IMG/VR virus record: IMGVR_UViG_3300042379_000363
Span: 1 to 64,000 of that record
Source of the DNA: a virus
Reading direction: 5' to 3' (one strand)
DNA length: 64,000 nucleotides
Program-made: the position numbers and the translations under genes
In this document: piece by piece, positions 9,456 through 17,966 of the stretch
How the letters are laid out: the number at the start of each line of letters is the position of its first letter
Position numbering within the stretch: position 1 is the first letter of the stretch
Notes under the pieces: generated by a model
Databases searched by the model: none
The model's input: only the letters and a program-made list of their open reading frames with translations
What the model was told of the DNA's origin: nothing

Positions 9456-9844
9456 TGAAACTTTACAACACAGTTAAATCTCTTATTTTAGAAGTAGCGT
9501 CAATTGACTCAATTGTTAACGCTATTAAAAATAAAGATAAGATAATAATTTATTACGACGGTGATGAACCCGGAGGACGTGGTTTACGAGATATTGAACC
9601 TGTTTGTTTTGGATACTCAAAAGCCGGAAACCCTGTATTACGTGCTTGGGACAGTGAAGGAGCTTCTCACACAGGATATAAAGGGGAACAACCTTTACCG
9701 GGGTGGAGATTATTTAGGGTTGATAAAATCCAATCATTCAGACCATCAGGTGAAAAGTTTACAGAACCAAAACCCGGTTATAATCTTAACGGGGATAAAA
9801 GTATGACAAAAGTTATAATAAACGCTGTCTTCGGACAAAACTAA
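9455..9844 (+). CDS. WYL-like domain protein with possible head-targeting leader
   Basis: 129 residues. Residues 25-100 fit a compact WYL-like fold: IIIYYDGDEPGGRGLRDIEP, then a VLRAW strand and a WRLFRVDKIQSFRPSG strand ending in the usual arginine-rich segment. WYL domains are ligand-sensing modules, best known in bacterial regulators of defence and DNA-damage systems. There is no helix-turn-helix here, so it is not a stand-alone DNA-binding repressor. The N-terminus is a short amphipathic leader ending in L-I-L-E, which fits the (L/I)xE consensus cut by T4-type prohead proteases, so the protein may be packaged. Starts at the TAATG overlap with the previous gene. Fold call is by eye. Confidence 0.65.
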   Translation: MKLYNTVKSLILEVASIDSIVNAIKNKDKIIIYYDGDEPGGRGLRDIEPVCFGYSKAGNPVLRAWDSEGASHTGYKGEQPLPGWRLFRVDKIQSFRPSGEKFTEPKPGYNLNGDKSMTKVIINAVFGQN

Positions 9845-9862
9845 ATACAATAATTAAATTTT

Positions 9863-10498
9863 ATGACAAACGAATTAAGTTTAATGGAAAAATTAGTGGT
9901 ATCTAAAAAAATAATGGATGCCCATAACAATACACCGAGAGGTGGTGTGGCATCATCAATGGATTCCTATAATTCACCTGAAGTTGAATCTTTTGAACCT
10001 GTTGGTGCAAAATATAATATTCCACAAGAATTTTTACAAGAATCTCAACAATCAGAACAACCTTATTTATCATCAATACCTAAAGCACCAACAATGCCAC
10101 AACCTCTAACGGCAGATAGAGTTATGTCATCAAAATTACCGGACGCAATTAAACGATTGATGATTGAACACCCAATAGAAGTTCCAAACTCAATGGGTGG
10201 TGGTGGTTCAGTATTATCTGACGAATTAGTTGAGAAAGCATCTAGATTGATGAATTTAAAAGGGAATCAACAACCAAAACAATCGGTTAACGAACAAACT
10301 AAAAGACCACAACAGACACAATCACCAAACTTTAATGTGAATGAATTAAAATCTATGCTTCGTGAAGTTGTAGAGGAAGTTCTACAAGAAAATGGAATTT
10401 TGTCTGAATCAGAACAAAAATCTAATGAAGTCTTTTCTTTTAAAGTTGGAAAACATATATTTGAAGGTAAGGTTACTAAGATAAAAAAAATCTCTTAA
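9863..10498 (+). CDS. Unknown protein (211 aa) with C-terminal small beta domain
   Basis: 211 residues. The first 130 are Pro, Gln and Ser-rich and probably disordered. Residues 155-180 form an acidic helix (LKSMLREVVEEVLQENGIL), and the last 25 residues look like a small beta unit (FSFKVGKHIFEGKVTKIKK). I do not recognise the family. It is the last gene of the run that begins at 7860 and is followed by a strong hairpin terminator. Confidence 0.7.
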   Translation: MTNELSLMEKLVVSKKIMDAHNNTPRGGVASSMDSYNSPEVESFEPVGAKYNIPQEFLQESQQSEQPYLSSIPKAPTMPQPLTADRVMSSKLPDAIKRLMIEHPIEVPNSMGGGGSVLSDELVEKASRLMNLKGNQQPKQSVNEQTKRPQQTQSPNFNVNELKSMLREVVEEVLQENGILSESEQKSNEVFSFKVGKHIFEGKVTKIKKIS

Positions 10499-10519
10499 AC
10501 TTTATTTACTCTCAAGATT

Positions 10520-10549
10520 AACCCTCATCTACCAAGTTGGGGGTTTTTT
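10520..10549 (+). terminator. Rho-independent terminator
   Basis: Eight-base stem AACCCTCA / TTGGGGGTT (one G-U pair) with a 10-base loop, followed by six T. It ends the 7860-10498 run and isolates the glycosylation operon that follows. Confidence 0.75.
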
Positions 10550-10572
10550 AGTTTTATATGGTTGATATTCTT

Positions 10573-10604
10573 TTTGTTTTTTATTATATTTTAGAATATA
10601 ATTT
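10573..10604 (+). promoter_or_regulatory. Weak candidate Bacteroidota-type promoter
   Basis: TTTG at 10573-10576 and, 20 bases on, TATAATTT at 10597-10604, an imperfect match to TAnnTTTG. It lies just after a terminator and just before ATG 10611, where the long operon must start. Confidence 0.35.
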
Positions 10605-10610
10605 AAAACT

Positions 10611-11831
10611 ATGAAAGAAAAAATTAATGTATTAGTTCTACCAAGTGACAAAACAGGTGTTGGTAAATTTCGCTCTGTTGACCCTCACGTATTCTTACAA
10701 AACTTATATCCGGATGACTTCCACGTAGATATTGACTACGAACCTCAAATAAATAATATTGAATATTGGAAAAAATATCAGATAATTCATGCTCACAGAA
10801 CAATTGGACAAGATTATAATATCGCCCCTCAATTAATCCAATGGTTAAAGTCAATGGGTATTATCGTTATTGTCGATTTAGATGATTATTGGTTACCAAC
10901 GGTTGAGCATCCAATACATAGTATTATTGTTAAACACAAAATTGATGAGAAAATTAAAAATAATCTGAGAGCGGCAAGTTATGTAACCACCACTACTGAT
11001 ATATTTGCTGAGGAAATCAAAAAATTAAACAAAAACGTTATTGTATTTCCAAACGCTATTAACCCAAAAGAATTACAGTTTAATCAACCAACACCTCCTT
11101 CTGATAAAATTAGAGTTGGGTGGTTAGGTGGCTCATCTCACTTACACGATTTAGAATTACTTGGGGGGTTTGTTCAAAAAAATAGTGACATTAACGATAA
11201 ATTACAATATGTGATTTGTGGTTTTGATACAAGAGGAACTGTAACTGAAATAAATCCTCAAACAGGTGAAGAAAAACAACGAGAAATTAAACCACACGAA
11301 ACTGTATGGGCTCGTTATGAGGAAATTTTTACAACCAATTATCAAACAGTTGATGATGACTATAAAAAATTCTTACAACAATTTAAAGAAGGTGAATATA
11401 ATTCCGGAAATGTTTTACCTTATGTTAGAGTTTGGACAAAACCTGTCACAACTTACGCTATGAATTATTCAAAATTTGATATATCTTTGGCTCCGATTAA
11501 AAATCACATCTTCAACAGAATGAAATCTCAATTAAAAGTTATTGAGGCAGGGTTTTATAAGAAAGCTTTAATCGCGTCTGAAATTGGACCATACACAATC
11601 GATTTAGTTCACTGTTTGAAAAATGGTGAATTTAACGAAGAGGGTAACGCTATTTTAATCCCTGAAAGTAGAAATCATAGTGATTGGTCTAAAGCAATTA
11701 AGAAATTAGTTCAGAACCCTGAAATGATTAAAGTATTGGGTGAAAGATTATATAATACAGTAAAAGACAAATACGACCTTAACGTGGTTACAAAAAATAG
11801 AGCAGAATTTTACAAATCTTTAATAAAATAA
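10611..11831 (+). CDS. GT-B fold glycosyltransferase (GT4-like)
   Basis: 406 residues. The N-terminal half has the look of a GT-B acceptor domain (VLVLPSDKTGVGKFR, IIHAHRTIG, VDLDDYW, TTTTDIFAEEI, VFPNAINP). The C-terminal half has the donor-binding pattern (IRVGWLGGSSHLHDLELL, FDISLAPIKNHIFNRMKS, KVIEAGFYKKALIAS). The NAINP and WLGGSSH signatures are typical of GT4-type enzymes in phages and Bacteroidota. It opens the plus-strand operon that runs to the sigma factor gene. Likely substrate is a nucleotide sugar; the acceptor could be phage DNA, a virion protein or host surface glycan. Family call is firm, substrate is unknown. Confidence 0.85.
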   Translation: MKEKINVLVLPSDKTGVGKFRSVDPHVFLQNLYPDDFHVDIDYEPQINNIEYWKKYQIIHAHRTIGQDYNIAPQLIQWLKSMGIIVIVDLDDYWLPTVEHPIHSIIVKHKIDEKIKNNLRAASYVTTTTDIFAEEIKKLNKNVIVFPNAINPKELQFNQPTPPSDKIRVGWLGGSSHLHDLELLGGFVQKNSDINDKLQYVICGFDTRGTVTEINPQTGEEKQREIKPHETVWARYEEIFTTNYQTVDDDYKKFLQQFKEGEYNSGNVLPYVRVWTKPVTTYAMNYSKFDISLAPIKNHIFNRMKSQLKVIEAGFYKKALIASEIGPYTIDLVHCLKNGEFNEEGNAILIPESRNHSDWSKAIKKLVQNPEMIKVLGERLYNTVKDKYDLNVVTKNRAEFYKSLIK

Positions 11832-11834
11832 AAA

Positions 11835-12536
11835 ATGATAAAAATACCTTTAACCAAAATATTGTTTCTTGATATAGAAACTGTTGGTGGATGTAAAAAC
11901 TATACCGAGTGTAAAGTTAACAATCCTAATGTTGCGAGTCAATTTGAGAAATATTTTGATTGGTTCCAAAAACGATTTCCTGAAGATGCCGGATTTTCTG
12001 CCGATAAAGTTTTTGAAAAAAGAGCCGCATTAGTTCCTGAGTTTGCAAAAATTGTTTGTGTTAGTGTTGCCTTTGTTATGGACAATGGTGATATTAAAAA
12101 ACAATCGTTTTCAGGTGATGATGAAAAGGTTCTATTAAAAGAATGTCAAACATTACTTAATCGTTGTGGTAAATTAGATTTTTATCTATGTGGACACAAT
12201 CTTAAGAATTTTGATATCCCTATGTTGGCAAAACGAATGATTATCAACGGATTAATGCCTCCAACACTTTTACCATCTTACGACACAAAACCGTGGGAGA
12301 TTAAAGCTATCGATACCAAAGAAATTTGGCAATACGGAGCATATACGGCAATTGGTTCGTTAGACTTAATGTGTACTTGTATGGATGTTCCATCACCAAA
12401 GGAAGGTGATGTTACCGGAGATAAAGTTCACGACGCATATTGGAACAAAAATATGTTACCTGAAATCACCGCTTACTGTGAACGAGACGTACTTGTACTA
12501 ATTGACGTAATAAAAAAATTAAAAGAATTAGAATAA
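11835..12536 (+). CDS. PolB-type 3'-5' exonuclease (DnaQ-like fold)
   Basis: 233 residues, matching the stand-alone exonucleases related to the proofreading domain of family B polymerases. Visible motifs: Exo I with DIET at residues 10-13, Exo II as GHNLKNFDIPML, and Exo III as YCERDVLVLIDV near the C-terminus. The acidic residues that bind the two metal ions (D, E, D, D) are all present, so it should be active. Probable role is DNA repair, proofreading or turnover of host DNA. It is followed with a one-base TAATG overlap by the dUTPase gene, so the two nucleic-acid genes are coupled inside a sugar-rich operon. Confidence 0.88.
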   Translation: MIKIPLTKILFLDIETVGGCKNYTECKVNNPNVASQFEKYFDWFQKRFPEDAGFSADKVFEKRAALVPEFAKIVCVSVAFVMDNGDIKKQSFSGDDEKVLLKECQTLLNRCGKLDFYLCGHNLKNFDIPMLAKRMIINGLMPPTLLPSYDTKPWEIKAIDTKEIWQYGAYTAIGSLDLMCTCMDVPSPKEGDVTGDKVHDAYWNKNMLPEITAYCERDVLVLIDVIKKLKELE

Positions 12537-13141
12537 TGTTAGACAATTTTGAAGAGTTAGAAAATTTAAGAAAAAAATTACTTAATTTACAAGAGACATT
12601 CTCATCCGAAACAGGTGAGGTGGATTACGATGACATTTTGAAAGAAATGGATATTGATTTAGAACAAATTGAAAAAGATATTGCCGAGGGGGCAACTAAA
12701 TTAGATTTACCTTATGAGATACTTCACCCGGATGCTGTTCACCCAAAATATAACTACGATAGTGATTCGGGGTTTGACTTACATTCTGTTGAGGATGTTG
12801 TTATCCCACCGTTTGGTAGAGCGTTAGTTCCTAGTGGACTATGTTTCGACATTAAAGACGGTTTTGAGATACAAGTTAGAACAAAAAGTGGGTTGGCAAT
12901 CAACCAAGGACTTATGGTTTTAAATTCACCGGGAACCGTGGATAATGGTTACACCGGAGAAGTTAAAGGAATCATCTTTAATACAAACCCAACTGAGGTT
13001 AGAATACCAAAAGGTATGAAATTCGGACAAGCGGTTCTTTGTCCCGTTGTAAACGGTGCTTGGGTAGGATTAAATCAAGTTGAGAAAATAAATAAAAAAG
13101 AACGGGGTGAAAACGGATTTGGTTCAACAGGATTAGTATGA
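12536..13141 (+). CDS. dut: dUTPase (dUTP diphosphatase)
   Basis: 201 residues. All five motifs of trimeric dUTPases are visible in order: DSGFDLHS (1), RTKSGLAINQG (2), GTVDNGYTGEVK (3), GMKFGQAV (4) and RGENGFGSTG (5, the C-terminal lid). The enzyme converts dUTP to dUMP and diphosphate, keeping uracil out of phage DNA and feeding dTMP synthesis. About 70 extra N-terminal residues, acidic and predicted helical, precede the core, which is unusual for a typical 140-150 residue dUTPase. Starts at the TAATG overlap with the exonuclease gene and ends with an ATGA overlap with a glycosyltransferase gene. Confidence 0.95.
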   Translation: MLDNFEELENLRKKLLNLQETFSSETGEVDYDDILKEMDIDLEQIEKDIAEGATKLDLPYEILHPDAVHPKYNYDSDSGFDLHSVEDVVIPPFGRALVPSGLCFDIKDGFEIQVRTKSGLAINQGLMVLNSPGTVDNGYTGEVKGIIFNTNPTEVRIPKGMKFGQAVLCPVVNGAWVGLNQVEKINKKERGENGFGSTGLV

Positions 13142-14535
13142 TAACAGTAATTTATTCAACACATAAAGACGAACAATATAATAACAAATTTAGACAACAT
13201 TTGTTACAAACTGTTGGTTTAAAAAATGTTCAAATATTGGAGTATGTTAACCATAACCAATTTAGTTTAACTGAAGTTTATAACAAAGGATTAAACGAAT
13301 CAGTTAATGATATTATTGTGTTTTGTCATAATGATATCATTTTTGAAAAAGAATATTGGGGTAAACGAGTTTTAGAACATTTTACCAAAAAACCTGAATA
13401 CGGTATTTTAGGTGTTGCTGGAACATCATATTACCCTAATTCCGGAAGATGGTGGGACATACAGGGTGAGATGATTGGTCAAGTTTATCATCAGCACGAA
13501 GGTAAAAAATGGTTATCTGAATATAATAAACCATTTGGGTCAAAAATAATAGATTCCGTTATTGTTGATGGTGTTTTCTTTGCCGTTAAAAAAAGTAATT
13601 TAAAAACTAATTTTGATGAATCATTTACCGGATTCCATTTTTATGATACATCATTTTGTATGAGTAATCATTTATCCGGAGTTAAAGTTGGAACAATTTC
13701 AAATGTCCCGTTAACACATCTTTCTATTGGTATGACCAATAATCAGTGGGAACAGAATAGATTATTATTTTTAGAAAAATACAAAGAAAAATTACCTATT
13801 AAATTAGAATCAAAATACCCGATAAATAAAATTAATCCAAAGTTACCGTTAGTTTCTGTTATAATTCCGATTTACAATTATGGGTTACAATTCGAAAAAT
13901 CGTTACAATCAGTATTTGATTCTACCTATAAAAATGTAGAGATAGTAATTGTTGATGACGGGTCAACCGATACTTACGTTAAATTAAAATTAGAGAGTAT
14001 TAAAGACCATCCAAATATTAAAATCATATATCAAGAAAATCAAGGACCATCTTCAGCAAGAAATAATGGGGTTAAAAATTCAAATGGTATTTTTATACTA
14101 CCATTAGATGGTGATGACACTATTCATCCGGATTATATTCAATTCTGTGTTAACATTTTAAAAAACAATAAAACCATTAGTCCGGTTTATTGTGATACAC
14201 ATCATATAGGTCAAATACAAGGAATCGAAAAAAGACCTGAATGGTCTATAGAAAGATTAAGAGAAGGTCCGTTTATAGTTAATTGTTCAATGTTTCATAA
14301 AGAAGCGTTTGATGTTTGTGACGGGTATGATGTTACATTGAAAGGATGGGAAGATTATGATTTATGGATTAGAATGGGATTGAAGGGATATTCGGGGAAA
14401 AGAATACCAAAACCTCTTTTTGTATATTTTCACCACGAAAGTGACGGAACCGTATCAACAGAGGCGAATAACAACCAACAAGAGTTGTATAATAAAATAA
14501 TGAACAAAAATTTTAAGAATGAAAATTTTAATTAA
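13138..14535 (+). CDS. Two-domain GT-A glycosyltransferase
   Basis: 465 residues with two glycosyltransferase-like halves. Residues 1-225 resemble the Glyco_tranf_2_5 type (VIYSTHKDEQY, VFCHNDIIF, ILGVAGTSYYP). Residues 235-460 are a classical family 2 domain: LVSVIIPIYNYG, IVIVDDGSTD, GPSSARNNGV and a DGDD metal-binding motif, then GWEDYDLWIRM near the end. The C-terminal half should bind a nucleotide sugar with Mn or Mg. The fusion suggests two sequential transfers by one polypeptide, or one active and one acceptor-binding half. Overlaps dut by four bases and the next gene by 17, in an operon of sugar genes. Confidence 0.88.
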   Translation: MITVIYSTHKDEQYNNKFRQHLLQTVGLKNVQILEYVNHNQFSLTEVYNKGLNESVNDIIVFCHNDIIFEKEYWGKRVLEHFTKKPEYGILGVAGTSYYPNSGRWWDIQGEMIGQVYHQHEGKKWLSEYNKPFGSKIIDSVIVDGVFFAVKKSNLKTNFDESFTGFHFYDTSFCMSNHLSGVKVGTISNVPLTHLSIGMTNNQWEQNRLLFLEKYKEKLPIKLESKYPINKINPKLPLVSVIIPIYNYGLQFEKSLQSVFDSTYKNVEIVIVDDGSTDTYVKLKLESIKDHPNIKIIYQENQGPSSARNNGVKNSNGIFILPLDGDDTIHPDYIQFCVNILKNNKTISPVYCDTHHIGQIQGIEKRPEWSIERLREGPFIVNCSMFHKEAFDVCDGYDVTLKGWEDYDLWIRMGLKGYSGKRIPKPLFVYFHHESDGTVSTEANNNQQELYNKIMNKNFKNENFN

Positions 14536-15196
14536 GTTTCCTACTAGAGGACGAACATTTAAATTCTTTAATGTTTTAAAAATGTATTACACAATGTGTG
14601 ATGATTTAGATAATATTAAATTTTTAGTAACATTAGACACTGATGATAAAGTTATGAATCAACCGGGTGTTATTGAGATGTTTAAAGAATACAAAAACTT
14701 ATCATACATTTATGGTGAAAGTAAATCAAAAATCGAAGCCATAAATAGAGATATGGAAACCGAAAATGATTGGGATATTGTCTTATTAGCATCTGATGAT
14801 ATGATACCAAAAGTTAAAGGTTACGATACAATCATTAGAAAAAAAATGAAAGAAAAATATCCGGATACTGATGGTGTTTTATGGTTTAATGATGGTTATC
14901 AAGGTAATAGATTGAATACTTTATGTATTTTAGGTAAAAAATATTATGAGAGGTTTAATTACATTTATCATCCAGAATATAAATCTTTATGGGCGGATAA
15001 CGAATTTATGGATGTTGCAAACTTATTAAATAAACAAACTTATTTTAATGAACTAATAATTAAACATGAACATCCTGATGTTGGATTCGGTGGTCGAGAC
15101 AATATACATTTAGAAAATTCTAAAAATGATTATATTGATAAAAATTTATATCTAAAAAGAAAATCAATAAATTTTGAATTAAATAAAAATTTATAA
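14519..15196 (+). CDS. GT-A-like glycosyltransferase
   Basis: 225 residues, small for the family. It starts LIKFPTRGR, typical of a group of phage and Bacteroidota GT-A proteins, and shows FLVTLDTDD and LLASDDMIP, the second being the likely metal- and sugar-nucleotide-binding acid cluster (residues near 87-95). The ATG lies 17 bases inside the preceding glycosyltransferase gene, so translation is coupled. I infer a glycosyl transfer role from the fold signature and neighbours; donor and acceptor are unknown. Confidence 0.75.
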   Translation: MKILIKFPTRGRTFKFFNVLKMYYTMCDDLDNIKFLVTLDTDDKVMNQPGVIEMFKEYKNLSYIYGESKSKIEAINRDMETENDWDIVLLASDDMIPKVKGYDTIIRKKMKEKYPDTDGVLWFNDGYQGNRLNTLCILGKKYYERFNYIYHPEYKSLWADNEFMDVANLLNKQTYFNELIIKHEHPDVGFGGRDNIHLENSKNDYIDKNLYLKRKSINFELNKNL

Positions 15197-15202
15197 TAAA
15201 AT

Positions 15203-15976
15203 ATGAATAAATTAATAATAAACCGAAACGAAGGTTTTTTTTCGGATTTTTTAACATTATTAGCGGGTATAATGTATTTTAACGATAATAATCAAAAATT
15301 TAATGTTGAATGGTTTAATTATATGTATAGTGATTTATCTAACGAAAATCTATATGATAAATTTTTTAAACAAGTTTATGATATTGAACCAATTACGTCA
15401 ACATTTATTAATTTAACCCCTTATGGGTATTATTTCCCTGAAGCTATTGGAAATGGACTTGATGAATTAACTATTTTAAAAAATTTAAAAACCCCCTCTC
15501 AAACATTGATTGATTTAAAATTAATGGATAATATTTTTTTTAACAATATTGATAAAAATTATTTTAAAGGGTTAAAAACTTTAGGTGTTCAAAAAAGAGG
15601 TACAGACCATAGTACTCACGGAGCATTATTATCTGATGAAATTATTTTGTCAAATATTAATGAAGAATTTAAACATAACAGTTATGATAAAATTTATTTA
15701 ATGACTGATGATAATAATTCTTTGAATTTTTTTAAAAAAGAATTAGGTGATACTTTAATTTATACTGAATCAAGAAGGGGTGATTCTAATGTTGGTTTAC
15801 ATTTTTCAAATCTACCAAATAAATCTAAATTAGCCGAAGAAGTTATTGTTGATTCTATTTTATTATCATTAACTGATTTTAAATTAGTAAGTAGAAGTAA
15901 CGTATCAACTTTTTCATTATTAAATAATTTAAATGAAAATTTTAAATATATGGATAAACACATACATTATAGTTAA
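15203..15976 (+). CDS. Fucosyltransferase-like (NodZ/O-FucT type) protein
   Basis: 257 residues. The C-terminal half resembles the GDP-fucose-using NodZ/O-FucT superfamily: LGVQKRGTDHSTHG (an arginine followed by TD, as in the donor-binding HxRxTD-like motif), KIYLMTDDNNSLNFF, LIYTESRRGDSNVGLHF, and a late SRSNVSTFSLL segment. The N-terminal half (EGFFSDFLTLLAGI) is consistent with a GT-B acceptor domain. The presence of Gmd and Fcl/ColC-like genes 3 kb downstream fits use of a GDP-6-deoxyhexose such as fucose or colitose. Identity to a proven enzyme cannot be judged from the sequence alone. Alternative: another GT-B enzyme. Confidence 0.65.
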   Translation: MNKLIINRNEGFFSDFLTLLAGIMYFNDNNQKFNVEWFNYMYSDLSNENLYDKFFKQVYDIEPITSTFINLTPYGYYFPEAIGNGLDELTILKNLKTPSQTLIDLKLMDNIFFNNIDKNYFKGLKTLGVQKRGTDHSTHGALLSDEIILSNINEEFKHNSYDKIYLMTDDNNSLNFFKKELGDTLIYTESRRGDSNVGLHFSNLPNKSKLAEEVIVDSILLSLTDFKLVSRSNVSTFSLLNNLNENFKYMDKHIHYS

Positions 15977-15980
15977 TAAT

Positions 15981-16850
15981 ATGAAAAACAATATAACATT
16001 ATATAATCATTTCCACAATGGTGATATATTTTACTCAAGAATATTAATTAATATTTTAAAAAACCATTATAACATTACATACTATCATAATCTACAATCA
16101 CCATTATTTGAAGATTTACCTGAAGTTAATGAAATTGTGGGTATCCCCGGAAATTATGATATTCACAACACAAATTTAGAAAATAATATTGTGAATACTT
16201 GGATAGGACAAAAACAAATGATTTATGTATCACACCAACCTATTCCTGGTTGTTCATTTATTAATCATTTTAAATTAGTTACCGATATTTGTGATTTCTA
16301 TAATATTGAATTAGATAATGATTTTAATAAGTATTTACCCTCTGTGATTAATACTAATTTAAAATCGCATGATAATATTGTAAACAAAATAAAAGAATTA
16401 AAACTAAAATATGATTTAATTATTTTAGTTTGTGACGGTAATGTAAATTCAAGTCAATCACATAATTTTAGTTTCACACCTATTGTTGAAAATTTGTCTG
16501 AAAATAACCCTAATTGTTTATTTTTAAGTACTAATCAATTATATGAAAATAATTCTAATGTTATTACAACATATCCACAAATAACAGAATCATTACCTGA
16601 TTTATTACAAATTAGTCTAATTTCAAATCATTGTGATATTATTGTAGGAAGGGCTTCCGGACCATTTTGTTTTACACATACTAAAGAAAATTTTAATGAC
16701 GATAAAAAAACATTCATTTCATTCACATTTAATGAATCTGAAGGTATATTTTATTATGATGGTAAAAATAAAAATTTATGGTCAAATAATTTAAATTATC
16801 CTAATATGATAACAACAATACAAAATGAAATAAATTTAAAAATTAAATAA
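15981..16850 (+). CDS. Putative glycosyltransferase-like protein of GT-B (heptosyltransferase-like) character
   Basis: 289 residues from ATG 15981; I reject the in-frame ATG at 15933, which lies inside the previous gene. The sequence begins ITLYNHFHNGDIFYSRIL, a GD-containing loop often seen in heptosyltransferase-like GT-B proteins, and near residue 225 has SNHCDIIVGRASGPFCFTH, which corresponds to the donor-site segment of that family (a residue pair followed by SGP). Very AT-rich, like its neighbours. The call rests on these two segments and on position in the sugar operon; substrate unknown. Confidence 0.6.
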   Translation: MKNNITLYNHFHNGDIFYSRILINILKNHYNITYYHNLQSPLFEDLPEVNEIVGIPGNYDIHNTNLENNIVNTWIGQKQMIYVSHQPIPGCSFINHFKLVTDICDFYNIELDNDFNKYLPSVINTNLKSHDNIVNKIKELKLKYDLIILVCDGNVNSSQSHNFSFTPIVENLSENNPNCLFLSTNQLYENNSNVITTYPQITESLPDLLQISLISNHCDIIVGRASGPFCFTHTKENFNDDKKTFISFTFNESEGIFYYDGKNKNLWSNNLNYPNMITTIQNEINLKIK

Positions 16851-16852
16851 TT

Positions 16853-17197
16853 ATGATAGGTGAAAAAATTGAAGAAATAATTAAAAATAAAACATTAGAA
16901 ATTTTAACTAAAAATAAAAATGTTGAATTACCTGATGATATCATTGAAACCGATAATTTAGGTGAGGTGATTGAAAAATTATCCATATTACATTGTAGAA
17001 TGTGGTATTTAGAAGACGCCATTAGTGATGCTAAAACCGACTCTGAAATTGCTGTGTTAAAGAAAAAAATTGACATCTGTTTTAAAAGTAAACGACCTAA
17101 ATATGTTGAGGCAATAAATCGGATGGTTGATAATTCAATAAGTCAAGGTAAATCATTAATTGAGGATTCGGTAAAATTATATAAAGGTGTTGAGTAA
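16853..17197 (+). CDS. DUF4254-like protein
   Basis: 114 residues, helical. The segment EKLSILHCRMWYLEDAISDA followed by IAVLKKKIDICFKSKRPKYVEAIN resembles the core of DUF4254 proteins, which in Bacteroidota are often encoded beside LPS heptosyltransferase genes. That fits its position directly after a heptosyltransferase-like gene. The function of DUF4254 is not known to me. The protein is shorter than most members. It overlaps the next gene by 11 bases. Confidence 0.6.
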   Translation: MIGEKIEEIIKNKTLEILTKNKNVELPDDIIETDNLGEVIEKLSILHCRMWYLEDAISDAKTDSEIAVLKKKIDICFKSKRPKYVEAINRMVDNSISQGKSLIEDSVKLYKGVE

Positions 17198-17966
17198 TTT
17201 AGTAATTGGGAATACATCTCAGTTAAGTCATTATTTCCCCAATGATTATGAAAAAATATCGTCCCGAAACATAGATTTTGCAACACTTTGTTCTAAAAAG
17301 TATGACAAGGTTTTTTTATTATTTGCGGAACAACGAACTTTTTTAAATGAATCTGATGAGTTTTTTATAAAAACTAATTTTGATTATACGTTAGAAGTTA
17401 TTAATAAGTTTAAAGACATCTCAAATAAGGTCATCATTTATTCAACATCAGAATTGTGGAATAAATACGACGGGTGTGTCTCCCTAAGTGATGAGTATAA
17501 CTATAATTACTCACCATATATTAAATCAAAAGAAATTCTCTGTAACTATATTAATCATAACAGAGATGTTTACCCTAACGTAATAATAATCTACCCATTT
17601 AACTTTAATTCTGTTTATAGAAAAGAAGGGTTTCTCTTTGGTAAAATATTTGATTCAATACTGAACGATAAAAAAATATCTATTGGTGATATTAATTTTA
17701 ATAGAGATTTAACCCACCCTAAAAACATTGTTGATGTTTCATTAAAAGCCGATAAAGATTGTATTGTTGGTTTAGGTGAATTAATCAATGTTCAAAAGTT
17801 TATTGAGGACATCTTTACAAAATTAAATAAAAACATTATAGATTACATAGAATACGACGAATCCAATAACTTAAAAATAAAAAGAGGTGGTTATTATAGT
17901 TGCGAAAAAACAATAGATTATAACGACCTAATCAACTTAACAATTAAAGACATATATGAGTATTAA
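17187..17966 (+). CDS. Degenerate extended SDR (nucleotide-sugar epimerase-like)
   Basis: 259 residues, GTG start at 17187 overlapping the previous gene. The layout is that of an NAD(P)-dependent epimerase/dehydratase: N-terminal NLVIGNTSQLSHYF in the place of the glycine-rich loop, VIIYSTSELW in the place of the catalytic Ser strand, and YSPYIKSKEIL containing the Tyr-x-x-x-Lys pair. The usual GxxGxxG is eroded, so cofactor binding may be altered or lost. It sits directly ahead of the ColD-like gene and overlaps it by 11 bases, so it probably acts on the same sugar nucleotide, either as enzyme or as a non-catalytic partner. Confidence 0.65.
   Translation: MLSNLVIGNTSQLSHYFPNDYEKISSRNIDFATLCSKKYDKVFLLFAEQRTFLNESDEFFIKTNFDYTLEVINKFKDISNKVIIYSTSELWNKYDGCVSLSDEYNYNYSPYIKSKEILCNYINHNRDVYPNVIIIYPFNFNSVYRKEGFLFGKIFDSILNDKKISIGDINFNRDLTHPKNIVDVSLKADKDCIVGLGELINVQKFIEDIFTKLNKNIIDYIEYDESNNLKIKRGGYYSCEKTIDYNDLINLTIKDIYEY

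Noticed and set aside
15933-15980. Upstream start for the gene at 15981
   Set aside because: The ATG at 15933 lies in the coding end of the previous gene and adds 16 residues with no conserved look.
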